From positions 3,402,001 to 3,466,000 of the forward strand of contig NZ_OX216966.1 in the NCBI RefSeq assembly GCF_945605565.1: a DNA stretch of 64,000 nucleotides. Direction: 5' to 3'. Of the stretch, positions 34,520 to 44,657 are shown one piece after another. The notes beneath the pieces were generated by a model that had not been told where the DNA came from, did no database searches, and saw only the letters and a list, made by a program, of their open reading frames with translations. Numbering within the stretch: the first letter of the stretch is position 1; each line of letters starts with the position of its first letter. The DNA comes from Paenibacillus dendritiformis. GTDB taxonomy: Bacteria; Bacillota; Bacilli; Paenibacillales; Paenibacillaceae. Made by a program: the position numbers and the translations under genes.

Positions 34520-35502
34520 AGCTGTTCTGGCGTGAGCATCTTCCGTTGGCCGGATTCACCTGCGTCCAGCTGCTGCTCGTTCTGCTTGTCTTCTGGTATG
34601 ACGGTTATGATCGGCCGTTGACGGCGATGTATGCGATGTTCCTCGGCCTCTGCGTCTTCGCCCTCTATCTTGGGTACCGCTATGCGACCCACCGTCTCAT
34701 GTACAGGCGGCTGACCGATCCGCCGGCTTCGCTGACCTCCACGATTCAGCTCGCGGACGCGGCACCGCTGTCTCGGGCGGTGGACGATACGATCGACCAC
34801 CAATACCGCTATTATCAGCAGCAGTTGAAGGTGTGGGAGCGGAAGCAGCAGGAGCATCTGGCCTTCATGAACCAGTGGGTGCATCAGATGAAGACCCCGC
34901 TCTCGGTGATCGAGCTGATTACGCAGGACGCGGAGGATCCGAAGCTTGCCAGCATCTCCGAGGAGGCCGATCAGATGAAGCGCGGGCTCGACATGGTGCT
35001 TTATATGGCGCGGCTCGATACGTTCGAGCATGACTTTCATGTGGAGAAAAAATCATTGCGCGATATCGTTCATGATGCCGTCCATGAGAACAAGCGCTAT
35101 TTCATCCGCAGCTACGTCTATCCGGATATTCAGATCGATCCGGAGCTGACGGTCGAGACCGATGTGAAGTGGCTGCGCTTCGTCCTGCAGCAGATTGTGA
35201 CGAACGCAATCAAATATTCGGCCGGCAGCCGCACGAAAGTAACCGCAACCGCCTTTACGGAGGGACGGGCCGTTGTCCTGGAAGTGAAGGATCGCGGAGC
35301 CGGCATTCCGAAGCAGGATGTGAAGCGGGTGTTTCAGCCCTTTTTTACGGGGGAGAACGGACGGAAATACAAAGAATCGACCGGAATGGGACTGTATTTG
35401 GCGAAGGAGATTCTCGACAAGCTGCATCATGAGATCGAACTGGAATCCGAGGAGGGCCAAGGCACGGCGGTCCGGATTATTTTCCCGTTCGCCCGGACCT
35501 GA
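34516..35502 (+). CDS. BceS-like intramembrane-sensing histidine kinase
   Basis: 328 residues with two N-terminal helices (about 12-28 and 36-56) joined by a very short loop, so there is no external sensor domain, the signature of intramembrane-sensing kinases that detect flux through the paired ABC transporter. Phosphoacceptor His123 in NQWVHQMKTPLSVIEL; ATPase motifs NAIKYS, DRGAGIP and TGMGLYLAKEI. ATG overlaps the regulator's stop (ATGA). A terminator separates it from the transporter genes. Confidence 0.93.
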   Translation: MKLFWREHLPLAGFTCVQLLLVLLVFWYDGYDRPLTAMYAMFLGLCVFALYLGYRYATHRLMYRRLTDPPASLTSTIQLADAAPLSRAVDDTIDHQYRYYQQQLKVWERKQQEHLAFMNQWVHQMKTPLSVIELITQDAEDPKLASISEEADQMKRGLDMVLYMARLDTFEHDFHVEKKSLRDIVHDAVHENKRYFIRSYVYPDIQIDPELTVETDVKWLRFVLQQIVTNAIKYSAGSRTKVTATAFTEGRAVVLEVKDRGAGIPKQDVKRVFQPFFTGENGRKYKESTGMGLYLAKEILDKLHHEIELESEEGQGTAVRIIFPFART

Positions 35503-35503
35503 A

Positions 35504-35541
35504 CGACCGATGAGGGAGCGCTCCCTTGTCGGTTTTTTGTT
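35504..35541 (+). terminator. Terminator between bceRS-like and bceAB-like genes
   Basis: CGACCGATGAGGGAGC / GCTCCCTTGTCGG hairpin with one bulge, then TTTTTT. Confidence 0.85.
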
Positions 35542-35567
35542 TTGAAGACCATTATTTGGATCGAACC

Positions 35568-35581
35568 TTACAAAGGTGTAG
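35568..35581 (+). promoter_or_regulatory. BceR-type operator
   Basis: TTACA AAGG TGTAG matches the TNACA-N4-TGTAA consensus of BceR-like regulators at nine of ten defined-or-free positions, 124 bases before the ABC ATPase and directly after the bceRS terminator. This is where the operator is expected. Confidence 0.7.
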
Positions 35582-35704
35582 ACTTTTTGAAAGATTCGGC
35601 AATAGGACGAAAGGGAAAAGAGGATTACACTAGATTCATAAGCTCGATTCACTGGGCGCTCCAATGGATGCAAGTTATCGAATCAAGGAGGATGTGCAAT
35701 CACG

Positions 35705-36475
35705 ATGGAAATATTGCGAGTCAAGAACTTGAGCAAAATATATAAGGGAATGGTCTCTTTTGAAGCATTGTCCAATATCGATCTGACGATTCAAAAGGGG
35801 GAGTTCGTCGGCATCATGGGCCCGTCCGGGAGCGGCAAGACGACGCTGCTCAATCTCGTGTCCACCATCGATGCTCCGACCTCGGGGGAGGTATGGATTG
35901 ACGGGAAGGATCCGCACACCTTGTCAATGGATGAGCTGGCCGTGTTCCGGCGGCGGGAGCTGGGCTTCGTGTTCCAGTCCTTCAACCTCCTTCAGACCTT
36001 GACCGTCAAGGAAAATATGATGCTGCCGCTGACGCTGGACGGCACAGACATTGCAGCGATGCGGGAGCGGGCCGATCGGATCGCCGGCAAGCTGGGCATC
36101 GCCGACATCATGGATAAGCGCACCTACGAGATCTCGGGCGGCCAGGCGCAGCGCGCGGCCATCGCCCGCGCGCTCATTCATGAGCCGAAGCTGGTGCTGG
36201 CCGATGAACCGACCGGGAACCTGGACTCCAAGGCGGCGCGCGACGTCATGGAGCTCTTGAGCCAGCTCAACAAGGAGGATCAGGCGACGATGATGCTGGT
36301 TACCCATGATCCGGTGGCGGCGAGCTACTGCGACCGCGTCGTGTTCATCAAGGACGGCCGGCTCCACAACGAGGTGTACTGCGGCGACAGCCGATCCGCC
36401 TTCTACCAGAAGATTATTAATGTGCTGTCGCTGCTGGGAGGGAACGGCCATGAATTTTCGCCAATTCGCGTATAA
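35705..36475 (+). CDS. BceA-like ABC transporter ATPase
   Basis: 256-residue ATPase of the MacB/Bce class that powers removal of lipid-II-cycle antimicrobials from their target. Walker [12 protein letters not shown] (about 39-49), Q loop FVFQSFNLLQTL, signature ISGGQAQR, Walker B LVLADEPTGNLDS, switch VTHDP. ATG 35705 follows AAGGAGG with a nine-base gap. The 3' end overlaps the permease gene by 26 bases. Confidence 0.93.
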   Translation: MEILRVKNLSKIYKGMVSFEALSNIDLTIQKGEFVGIMGPSGSGKTTLLNLVSTIDAPTSGEVWIDGKDPHTLSMDELAVFRRRELGFVFQSFNLLQTLTVKENMMLPLTLDGTDIAAMRERADRIAGKLGIADIMDKRTYEISGGQAQRAAIARALIHEPKLVLADEPTGNLDSKAARDVMELLSQLNKEDQATMMLVTHDPVAASYCDRVVFIKDGRLHNEVYCGDSRSAFYQKIINVLSLLGGNGHEFSPIRV

Positions 36476-38375
36476 CAACATCGTACGCAACAAACGGACG
36501 TACATCGCCCATTTTCTGAGCAGCGCGTTCTCGGTCATGATCTTCTTCACCTATGCCCTGCTGCTGTTCCATCCGGATCTGCAGGGCCAGCTCCGCTCGA
36601 CAAGCGAGACGATGAGCATGCTCGGCACGATGGGGATGAGAGTCTCGCAGATCATGATTTTTGTGTTCTCGTTTATTTATTTGTTCTATTCGGTGAGCGC
36701 CTTTCTGAAAAACCGCAAAAAAGAATTCGGGCTTCTTCTCGTGCTCGGCATCTCGCGCCGGCAGCTAAGGCAGCTTATCTTCATCGAAAATATGATTATC
36801 GGCACCGCCGCCATCGTGACCGGCATCGCGGTCGGCTTGATCTTCGCGAAGCTGGCGCTGTTGATTTGCGCGAAGATGCTTGTCATCTACGAGGGACTGC
36901 GCTTCTATATTCCGCTGCAGGCGATCTTGATGACCGCCGGCGCCTTCCTGGTGCTGTTCCTGCTTATCGCGCTGTTCACGTCCCGCATCCGGAAGACAGA
37001 GCAGTTGGTCGAGCTGTTGAAGTCGGAGGATAAGCCGAAGCCCGAGCCGAAGGCTTCGCTGTGGCTTTCTCTGCTGGCGGCCGTTCTGATCGGACTTGGC
37101 TACTTCTGCGTCATGGTATTCGCCGTTGAGCGGGTTTTCTCGTTCGTGCTGCTGTTCGGCGGGGTGGCGCTCGTCGTGGCCGGCACCTACTGGCTGTTCA
37201 CGCAGCTGAGCGTGTATGCGATCCGCGCGTTGAAGAAGCGCGAGAAGCTCTATTTTCATAAGACGAATCTGCTGACGCTGTCGGAGCTGGCCTACCGGAT
37301 GAAGGATAATGCAGTCATGTTCTTCATGGTCGCCGTTATCTCGGCCGTCGCCTTCACCGGTATCGGCACTTCGATGTCGATCGGCGATCCCGGCTTGCAG
37401 GAGATGAAGAATCCGTATGCCTTTACCTATATTTCCAGTCAAGGCAACGATCGCGAGCAAGAGCATCTTGCCGCCATCGGGAAGCGGCTGTCCGAAGCGA
37501 ATTTCACGTACCGGATGGGCAGCGTTGCGCCGTGGTATTCGGATAACGGGCTGCTCATCATGAAGCTTAGCGAGTATAACGGCCTGGCTGCCGCGCTCGG
37601 CTATGAAGCGGAGACATTAGGCGACGAGGAGGGGATGCTCGTTCCGACGAGCGTCAATTTGCAGACTCAGTACAAGAACGCGGATGCGAAAGACTACGGG
37701 CCGGTAGACATTGTGGAAGGGGACTGGAGCGCTGATTTCCGCATTGCGAAGCTGGGAACGCATATCGTCTACCCGGAATACAGCATGCTCCTGGTCGTGA
37801 GCGACGCGAGCTTCGGGCGCATCCCCGGCGTGGATGACTCTCCCGTAACCTATTTCCTGTTCGTCGTCGACCATTGGGAGAAATCGAAAGCCGTCTCGCA
37901 GGAGCTGCTGGATCAGATTGAGAAGGAGGCGGAGCAGCAACCGGACGGGAAATTCATGCTGCACGCCCATATCTTTGACTGGCTTCAGATGAAGCAGGGG
38001 AACGGGCTGCTGCTGATCGTAAGCGTACTGGTCGGCGTCGTGTTTTTCACCTTCGCGGCAAGCTTGCTCTACTTCCGGTTGTATGCCGATCTGGATCGGG
38101 ATGAGCGGCAGTATCAGATGATCGCGAAGGTGGGATTGAGCCGCAAGGAGCTGAAAAAGATGGTGACGCGCCAACTGCTTCTAATGTTTTTCCTGCCGAT
38201 TCTCGTCGCCGTCATTCACAGCAGTGTCGCTTTCACCGCGCTGCAGCAGATCGTCAGCTTCCCCGTGGCATCGTCGGCTGTCATTATCTTTATTAGCTTC
38301 CTTACGATGCAGACGCTTTATTTCTTCGTTATCCGCTGGCGGTATTTGAATCATTTGTACGGGAAAATCAAGTAA
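36450..38375 (+). CDS. BceB-like ABC transporter permease
   Basis: 641-residue FtsX-family permease with ten predicted helices and the large external domain between helices 7 and 8 (about residues 310-520) that characterises BceB-type proteins and determines drug recognition and signalling to the kinase. ATG 36450 is set by GGGAGGGA; the frame also runs 48 codons upstream inside the ATPase gene. With the ATPase, kinase and regulator it forms a resistance and sensing complex. Confidence 0.92.
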   Translation: MNFRQFAYNNIVRNKRTYIAHFLSSAFSVMIFFTYALLLFHPDLQGQLRSTSETMSMLGTMGMRVSQIMIFVFSFIYLFYSVSAFLKNRKKEFGLLLVLGISRRQLRQLIFIENMIIGTAAIVTGIAVGLIFAKLALLICAKMLVIYEGLRFYIPLQAILMTAGAFLVLFLLIALFTSRIRKTEQLVELLKSEDKPKPEPKASLWLSLLAAVLIGLGYFCVMVFAVERVFSFVLLFGGVALVVAGTYWLFTQLSVYAIRALKKREKLYFHKTNLLTLSELAYRMKDNAVMFFMVAVISAVAFTGIGTSMSIGDPGLQEMKNPYAFTYISSQGNDREQEHLAAIGKRLSEANFTYRMGSVAPWYSDNGLLIMKLSEYNGLAAALGYEAETLGDEEGMLVPTSVNLQTQYKNADAKDYGPVDIVEGDWSADFRIAKLGTHIVYPEYSMLLVVSDASFGRIPGVDDSPVTYFLFVVDHWEKSKAVSQELLDQIEKEAEQQPDGKFMLHAHIFDWLQMKQGNGLLLIVSVLVGVVFFTFAASLLYFRLYADLDRDERQYQMIAKVGLSRKELKKMVTRQLLLMFFLPILVAVIHSSVAFTALQQIVSFPVASSAVIIFISFLTMQTLYFFVIRWRYLNHLYGKIK

Positions 38376-38462
38376 GGCGGCGGCTAGGGGCGAGGCTTAA
38401 GAGCTTTGCAGGGTGCGGAATCGCTCAGGAAGACGAGGAAGAGGAGAGAGGGAGATCGATTC

Positions 38463-39167
38463 ATGATAGGAATTCAAGGCTGGAAAAAAGGACTGGCCGC
38501 CATACTGGCTATCGGCGTACTTAGCGCTTGCAGCCTATTCGGCGGGCCGAAGGAGGAGCCGCGGAACGGCATTCTGCTCTTAGGGGAGAAGGCCGCGCTG
38601 GAACAAGTGGCGGAGCAGCATCGCGATGCCATCACGGCAAGCGAGATGTATCCGGTCAAGAGAGCGGAGACGGAAGAGAAGCAGATCCTGGTCATGAGCC
38701 GGACGACCGCCGACAGTGTCGTGAAGACCGGCATTCTCCGCAAGGCGGATAACAATGATGACGTGTGGAGCTCCGATCCGATCACCTCGCTGCCGGACGC
38801 GGAAGCGGGTCAGGCGCTTCTGTTCGGACACCCGACGATGAAGGATGTGAAGCGGCTGAACGTCGGCGGGCAGGAGATCAACCTGGATTACGGGAGCAAC
38901 AGCTGGATCGGACATGTGCGCAATACCGCCTATGCCGAACTGATATTGGTCATCGATGACGCGGCCTATGCACAGTTGTCCATCCCGGAGACGCAGATGG
39001 CACTGCTCCGTCTGAAGCAGGCCTACGGAGAGACGAAGGACGGCTGGATGGATCCGCCTCCGGAGCGGGTGCTGGCCAATACCGAGTGGCTGAAGCTGAC
39101 GAAGGATATGAAGGCACGCGCCGACCATCTGGAAGGCGTGACGATCATCTCGCATAATCAAGAGTGA
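38463..39167 (+). CDS. Lipoprotein downstream of the Bce-like transporter
   Basis: 234 residues with a type II signal peptide (KKGLAAILAIGVLSAC; lipobox LSAC, Cys23), so it is membrane-anchored outside. The mature part begins SLFGGPKEEPRNGILLLGEKA and has no recognised domain. ATG 38463 follows GGAG. It lies 87 bp after the permease and before the terminator, so it is the last gene of the unit and may be an accessory factor. Not a standard Bce component. Confidence 0.75.
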   Translation: MIGIQGWKKGLAAILAIGVLSACSLFGGPKEEPRNGILLLGEKAALEQVAEQHRDAITASEMYPVKRAETEEKQILVMSRTTADSVVKTGILRKADNNDDVWSSDPITSLPDAEAGQALLFGHPTMKDVKRLNVGGQEINLDYGSNSWIGHVRNTAYAELILVIDDAAYAQLSIPETQMALLRLKQAYGETKDGWMDPPPERVLANTEWLKLTKDMKARADHLEGVTIISHNQE

Positions 39168-39171
39168 AGGA

Positions 39172-39198
39172 AGACCGCCCCTCGCAAGGGCGGTCTTT
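39172..39198 (+). terminator. Terminator of the Bce-like operon
   Basis: AGACCGCCC / GGGCGGTCT stem followed by TTCG. Confidence 0.8.
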
Positions 39199-39896
39199 CG
39201 TTATGATACGCCCAGCATGGGCGTCATCTCTAGGCGCTCCCGCAGAGATGAGGCTGCGCTGTTGCCTAATGCCAATATGGGCCGCTTCCCCGCCGCTTTG
39301 CCTCGTTATGGCTAGAACCGCACTCTCGTATGACTCATTTACTCATCTACCCGAAATCGACGCAGCCGTGTCAGACGGAGTGTGGAAATGTCGTCCTCTG
39401 TGGATGGAAAAATAGTGAAATTGTCTATATAAAAGTGGACAAAAGAGGGACTTGCTTGGATGTAAGAAAAAATCAATATGTAGTTATGAAGAGTTTGTTT
39501 TATTCAATATATAGAGAATCTGCTGCTGGCGAATTACTATCTCTTTTGCAAACTAGTGTCCACTATTTGAAAGACATTTCTTCCGATTTTCCCTCGTAAA
39601 AGGACAGAGAGCTGAATCGCGCCAATAATGCAGCAGGGCGGATAGAATGCGCCCCCTGCGTTTCGTTGCAGTCGGTTGAACGCCTGAAGCATGGCTAACG
39701 CTGTGTTCCGCGGCCGCATTCTTCCGCAGCCCTCTCTGCACATCAATTTTGCCGCGGCGGGGATTGTCCTTGACATAACGAAGAGGCAGAACGAATACAA
39801 TGGGTTCAACTCGGAGGGCATTGTAATTTGTAATCGCTTCCAACACTGGAGCGCCACGCTTGTGTCTTCCATGGAGGAGAGAATGGAGGGATTCAG
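39199..39896. other. Gene-free stretch with AT-rich core
   Basis: No supported gene in 700 bp. Bases 39400-39600 are strongly AT-rich and contain AGTGGACA near 39435 and TGTCCACT near 39556 as a loose inverted repeat; the surrounding parts are GC-rich. An 89-codon frame (39330-39599) has no ribosome site. TTGACA (39770) and TACAAT (39796) lie 20 bp apart, too wide for a good promoter. The ABC-importer leader begins after about 39800. Confidence 0.4.
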
Positions 39897-41723
39897 ATGA
39901 AGCTTGTCAGCGCATTTCGTCCCGTCTTGGCGATCATGATGGCTTTAGTGCTGCTCGCCGGCTGCACGGGAGGAGCGACGCCGCCGCCGGTCGGCCAATC
40001 CGCCGATCCGGGAGGCAGTCCGAAGGCGGACCCGCCGCCAACGTCTGATTCGCAGCCGCCCGCTGAGGGGGCGAAGGAGACGCCGCGTCAGGAGACGTTG
40101 TATGTGAACGGCTTGCAGTGGGGGCCTCCGACCAACTTCAACCTGTTGAGCGGCAACCCGGCTTTTCCGATTGAATATGGCAGCTCGCGCGAGCTCGTCT
40201 ATGAGACGATGTTCATGATCAACCAGCTGGACGGCGGGCTGGAACCGCTGCTTGGGACTGAATTCGAATGGACCGACGATCTGACGCTGCGCATCGGCCT
40301 GAACCCGAAGGCCGCGTGGAGCGACGGCCAGCCCTTCACGGCGGACGATGTTGTGTATACGTACGGCCTGGGGAAGAAGTACGACATTAATTGGAGCAGC
40401 TTCTGGACGTATATTGAGGACGTTACGGCCGAGGGGCCTAATACGGTACAGATTAAGCTGAAGCCTTCGAACCCCAATAAGCTGACCGTTCTCGACAGCA
40501 TTGTCTTGATCCCGATGCTGCCGAAGCATATTTGGGCGGAGCTGGAGAAGAAGGCCAACAGCGATCTGTCGGCGCTGCGCAAGGAAGTGAATGCGGACCC
40601 GATCGGGACGGGACCGTACAAGATGCATTACTACAACGATCAGAAAATAACGCTTGTCCGCGACGATAGCTATTGGGGCCAGGCGCTGTTCGGCAAGCTG
40701 CCCGCGCCCAAATACATTACACATGTCATCTACAAAGACAATGCGGCCGGCGATCTCGCCTTGAAGAGCGGCCAGGTGGACGTATCGCAGCAGTTCATCC
40801 CGCAAGTATGGAAGATGTGGGAGGACGGGGCGCCGATTAAGACGTTCCTGCCGGATCCGCCGTACTATGTGCCGGGATCGATGCCGTCCGTCTTCTTCAA
40901 TCTGTCGAAGCCGGGCCTGGACCAGCCGGAAGTGCGAAGAGCGATTGCGATGAGCATCGACTATCAGAAAATCGCCGAGCTGGCCATGAGCGGCTATTCC
41001 GTGCCGATGCAGCCCTCGCTGACGCTAAACACGGACGCAGAAGTGAAATATGTCGATCAGAGCGCCATTCGGGAGCTGCAATGGTCTACGGACATCGACG
41101 GGGCGAACGCGCTGCTGGACAGCATCGGGGCCGAGAAGGGGAAGGACGGCATCCGCGTCCTGAACGGCGTCCGGCTCGGGCCTTATGAGATCGAATGCCC
41201 GTATGGCTGGTCCGACTGGAACGCCGCCCTCGAGATTGTGGCACAGAGCGCGAAGAAGATCGGCATCGAGATCCGGACCAAGTTCCCGGAAGCGCCGATC
41301 TGGACGAACGACCTCCAGACCGGGAAGTTCGATATTATTATGAACACGCCGGCTGGCGGCGTGAATCCAAGCCAGCCATGGGACCGGGCGCGAACGATTA
41401 TGTACTCGAAAGGCGTCGCGCCGCTGGGCGAGATGGCGTTCTGGAATTGGGGGCGGTACCGGAACGCTCGGGCGGATGACATCATTGAGCAGATCCCGAC
41501 TGTCTCGGATGAAGCCGAGTTGAAGAAGCTGTATACCGAGCTGACCCAGATCTGGCTGAAGGACATTCCATCGATTCCGCTGATGTACCGGCCGTGGGAA
41601 TTCCACACGGTGAATGAATCGGTATGGAAGGGCTTCCCGGTGAGCGGAGACGGCACCAACATTCCGCCTCAGATTGTGATGGACGGAGCCGGCATCAAGG
41701 CCTTGTACCAGATCCATAACTAG
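39897..41723 (+). CDS. ABC importer substrate-binding lipoprotein, family 5
   Basis: 608-residue extracellular binding protein (SBP_bac_5, oligopeptide/oligosaccharide class). Lipobox LLAGC (Cys23), then a Pro/Gly-rich linker of about 45 residues and the domain starting TLYVNGLQWGPPTNFNLLSG. Family features: AAWSDGQPFTADDVVYTY, GTGPYKMHYYN, VRRAIAMSIDYQKIAELAM, LPKHIW. The N-terminal pattern resembles cellobiose/beta-glucoside-binding members as well as peptide binders, so the ligand is open. Heads a five-gene importer operon. Confidence 0.9.
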   Translation: MKLVSAFRPVLAIMMALVLLAGCTGGATPPPVGQSADPGGSPKADPPPTSDSQPPAEGAKETPRQETLYVNGLQWGPPTNFNLLSGNPAFPIEYGSSRELVYETMFMINQLDGGLEPLLGTEFEWTDDLTLRIGLNPKAAWSDGQPFTADDVVYTYGLGKKYDINWSSFWTYIEDVTAEGPNTVQIKLKPSNPNKLTVLDSIVLIPMLPKHIWAELEKKANSDLSALRKEVNADPIGTGPYKMHYYNDQKITLVRDDSYWGQALFGKLPAPKYITHVIYKDNAAGDLALKSGQVDVSQQFIPQVWKMWEDGAPIKTFLPDPPYYVPGSMPSVFFNLSKPGLDQPEVRRAIAMSIDYQKIAELAMSGYSVPMQPSLTLNTDAEVKYVDQSAIRELQWSTDIDGANALLDSIGAEKGKDGIRVLNGVRLGPYEIECPYGWSDWNAALEIVAQSAKKIGIEIRTKFPEAPIWTNDLQTGKFDIIMNTPAGGVNPSQPWDRARTIMYSKGVAPLGEMAFWNWGRYRNARADDIIEQIPTVSDEAELKKLYTELTQIWLKDIPSIPLMYRPWEFHTVNESVWKGFPVSGDGTNIPPQIVMDGAGIKALYQIHN

Positions 41724-41789
41724 GCCGGGAAATGATGGGGCGAGGCCTCTGGGAAGCGGCCATGTGCCAATACACGGTGCGGAGGAGGG

Positions 41790-42806
41790 ATGCGGTTGAA
41801 TGCCTATTCCAAATATTTTTTCAAAAAGCTGGTCTGGTATGGAGTTACCTTCATCATTGCTATCGGGCTGAACTTCCTGCTTCCGAGACTGATCGAAGGC
41901 AATCCGGTCAGCATGATCGCGGCGAAGATGACGAAGGGCATGACGGACAGCGATTCGATCAAGCGGGTGTACGAGACCTTCATTCAGGAATTCGGGATCG
42001 ATCAGCCGCTTGGAACGCAGTTCCTCATTTATCTCAAAAATCTGTTCGCCGGCGACCTCGGGACATCATTCGGACTGTATCCGAAAAAGGTAACCGATAT
42101 TTTGGCCTCCGCCGTTCCGTGGACGGTAGGCCTGCAGCTTCCGGCCATTCTCGTCGGCTGGATTATCGGCAATATACTTGGTGCGGTAGCCGCCTATAAG
42201 AAGGGCATTTACGACAAGGTCATCTTTCCGGCGGCGCTGTTCGTCAATTCGATTCCGTTCTTCACGCTGGCCATTATCATGCTGTACCTGTTCGGTCTGA
42301 CCTTGCACTGGTTCCCGCTGTCAGGCGGCTATGACTATCAGATGGCGCCGCAGTTCAGTCTCGAGTTCATCGGCTCTGTCCTGCGCCATCATACGCTGCC
42401 GTTCCTGTCCATCGTGCTCGTCACGATTGGCGGCCAGGCGATCGGGATGCGGGAGATGTCCATCTATGAGCTGAACTCCGATTACGTGCTGTACAGCAAG
42501 CTGCTCGGGATTCGGGATGCCCGCGTGGCCGGTTATGTGTTCAAAAATGCGATGCTGCCCCAGATCACCGGGTTAGCCCTGTCCATCGGCACGATGATTA
42601 GCGGCTCGCTCATCTGCGAGATCGTGTTCAGCTATCCGGGCCTCGGCACATGGCTGTTCACCGCCATCCGGCAGCTCGATTATCCGCTGATCTCCGGCTG
42701 CACGCTGCTTATCGCCATCTCCGTACTGTTAGCCAACTTCACGATCGAGATCGTATACGGATTGATTGATCCCCGCATCAAGGCGGCTCAATTGGAGGAG
42801 CGTTAA
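41790..42806 (+). CDS. ABC importer permease (DppB type)
   Basis: 338-residue inner-membrane permease with six helices and the BPD_transp_1 loop ([25 protein letters not shown]). The N-terminal [14 protein letters not shown] region and [23 protein letters not shown] are typical of DppB/OppB. ATG 41790 follows GGAGGAG closely. Partner of the next permease. Confidence 0.92.
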   Translation: MRLNAYSKYFFKKLVWYGVTFIIAIGLNFLLPRLIEGNPVSMIAAKMTKGMTDSDSIKRVYETFIQEFGIDQPLGTQFLIYLKNLFAGDLGTSFGLYPKKVTDILASAVPWTVGLQLPAILVGWIIGNILGAVAAYKKGIYDKVIFPAALFVNSIPFFTLAIIMLYLFGLTLHWFPLSGGYDYQMAPQFSLEFIGSVLRHHTLPFLSIVLVTIGGQAIGMREMSIYELNSDYVLYSKLLGIRDARVAGYVFKNAMLPQITGLALSIGTMISGSLICEIVFSYPGLGTWLFTAIRQLDYPLISGCTLLIAISVLLANFTIEIVYGLIDPRIKAAQLEER

Positions 42807-42807
42807 T

Positions 42808-43644
42808 ATGACCCATTCGATACGCATTATGGCCAAATCGCCGAAGTTCATGCTGGGCGCCGTCACCTTTGCCGTCATGATCCTGTTCGTTCTCATTTAC
42901 CCCCTCATCAACCGGAACGATCCGCTGGAGATGATCGCGCTCGCGTTCCAGCCGCCGGGCGGGGAATTGCTGCTCGGCTCGGACAATTTCGGACGGGACG
43001 TGTTCCTTCAATTGGTCTATGGCATCAAGACGTCGATCAAGGTCGGGCTGATTGCGGGCGTATGCGCGACGGTCCTCGGACTGGTCATCGGCCTCTGCTC
43101 CGGCTATATCGGCGGGCTCGTCGATAATCTGCTGACGGCGGTAACCAATATCTTCATCGTCATTCCGTCCTTCATCATCCTCATTCTCGTCTCCGTCAGC
43201 ATCGATTCGCGCAGCTCGCTCGTGACGGCGCTCATTATCGGCATCACAAGCTGGCCGTGGACGGCGCGCGCCGTCCGGGCGCAGACGGTGTCGCTGCGGA
43301 ACCGGGATCATGTTCATATCGCCAAAATTTCGGGCCACAACACTTCACGCATTATCGTATTCGAGATTTTGCCGTACATTGCTTCCTATGCCGTGATGGC
43401 GTTCGTGCTGCAGACCGCGTCCGGCATCTTGTCGGAGGCGTCGATCAGCATGCTCGGCCTGGGCCCGTACAACACGATCTCGCTCGGCATATTGATGAAC
43501 TGGGCGCTCGTGTTCGAGGCGCCGGTGGCAGGGGCCTGGTGGGCCTTCATCCCGGCGGCGTTCGCGATTGCCATCATTACGTTCTCGCTCTATCTGATGA
43601 ATACCGGAATGGATGAAATATTCAATCCGAAAATTAGGAGCTGA
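42808..43644 (+). CDS. ABC importer permease (DppC type)
   Basis: 278-residue permease with [27 protein letters not shown], the DppC/OppC signature, and the coupling loop [23 protein letters not shown] 42808 lies two bases after the DppB-type stop with GGAG upstream. Forms the heterodimeric channel with the preceding permease. Confidence 0.92.
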   Translation: MTHSIRIMAKSPKFMLGAVTFAVMILFVLIYPLINRNDPLEMIALAFQPPGGELLLGSDNFGRDVFLQLVYGIKTSIKVGLIAGVCATVLGLVIGLCSGYIGGLVDNLLTAVTNIFIVIPSFIILILVSVSIDSRSSLVTALIIGITSWPWTARAVRAQTVSLRNRDHVHIAKISGHNTSRIIVFEILPYIASYAVMAFVLQTASGILSEASISMLGLGPYNTISLGILMNWALVFEAPVAGAWWAFIPAAFAIAIITFSLYLMNTGMDEIFNPKIRS

Positions 43645-43646
43645 CT

Positions 43647-44657
43647 ATGAGCACACCGATATTGGAAGTGAGCGGCTTGAAGACGTATTACCGGACACGG
43701 CTGAAGGAGGAAGTGCATGCGGTGGACGGGGTTGATTTCGCGCTAGAGGAAGGGAAGACGCTGGGCATCGCGGGGGAATCGGGCTGCGGGAAGTCGACGC
43801 TTGCGCTCAGCCTGATGGGCTTCTACGCTCCGCCGCTGCATTACCACAGCGGCTCGATCACGATCGGCGGCACGGACATCATGAAGCTGAGCCGGGAGGA
43901 GCTGCGAACCCGCATACTGGGCCGAAGCATCGCTTATATTCCACAGGCGGCGATGAACGCGCTCAATCCGACGCAAAAGATTATCCGCTTCATCGAGGAT
44001 GTGATGATGGAGCACCGGCCCGAGCTGAGCCGGAAGCAGGTGAAGGCATTGGCCGCCGAACGGCTGGAGTCGCTGAATCTGCCGGTGAAGGTATTGCATG
44101 CGTTCCCGAATGAGCTCTCGGGCGGCATGAAGCAGCGGACGGTGATCGCGATCTCGACGATCCTGAATCCGGCCGTCCTGATCGCGGATGAGCCTACCTC
44201 GGCGCTGGACGTCACTTCGCAGAAGAGCGTCATCAAGCTGCTGAAGGATCTGCTCGCCAAGAAATTCATTCGCTCGCTTGTCTTTATTACGCATGAGCTG
44301 CCGCTCCTGTACCATGTCACCGACGAGATTATGGTGATGTACGCCGGGCAGATTGTGGAGCGGGGCACGGCGGAGCAGATGATCTTCGATCCGGTTCATC
44401 CTTATACGAATAAGCTGATGGGCTCGATCATCGTGCCGGAAGCGGGCATGAAGGGGCATAAGCTGGCTGCGATTCCGGGGGCGCCCCCGAATCTGAAGCA
44501 GCCGATCACAGGCTGCCGCTTCGCCGAACGATGCGAATACGCGCGGGAGGCATGCAGGGAGGCCTCGATCGCAAGCAGGCTGGATGAGGGACGGCGGTAC
44601 CGCTGTCTGTTCGATGCCGGGACGCTAAGGGAGTGGTATGCCAGTGACAAGGACTAG
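43647..44657 (+). CDS. ABC importer ATPase (DppD type)
   Basis: 336-residue ATPase: Walker [13 protein letters not shown], signature LSGGMKQR, Walker [14 protein letters not shown], and the C-terminal oligopeptide_HPY domain with Cys-rich [20 protein letters not shown]...AREAC...RCLF, which in DppD/OppD proteins binds an iron-sulphur cluster. Its end overlaps the next ATPase by 20 bases. Confidence 0.93.
   Translation: MSTPILEVSGLKTYYRTRLKEEVHAVDGVDFALEEGKTLGIAGESGCGKSTLALSLMGFYAPPLHYHSGSITIGGTDIMKLSREELRTRILGRSIAYIPQAAMNALNPTQKIIRFIEDVMMEHRPELSRKQVKALAAERLESLNLPVKVLHAFPNELSGGMKQRTVIAISTILNPAVLIADEPTSALDVTSQKSVIKLLKDLLAKKFIRSLVFITHELPLLYHVTDEIMVMYAGQIVERGTAEQMIFDPVHPYTNKLMGSIIVPEAGMKGHKLAAIPGAPPNLKQPITGCRFAERCEYAREACREASIASRLDEGRRYRCLFDAGTLREWYASDKD

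Noticed and set aside
39435..39563. AGTGGACA / TGTCCACT as ends of a small transposon
   Set aside because: Only eight bases match, without target duplication or further similarity inward.
39330..39599. 89-codon frame in the AT-rich gap
   Set aside because: No ribosome site, no recognisable domain, and it spans the GC/AT composition boundary.
39770..39801. TTGACA and TACAAT as promoter of the ABC importer
   Set aside because: The spacer is 20 bp, outside the range for sigma-A; kept only as a remark.
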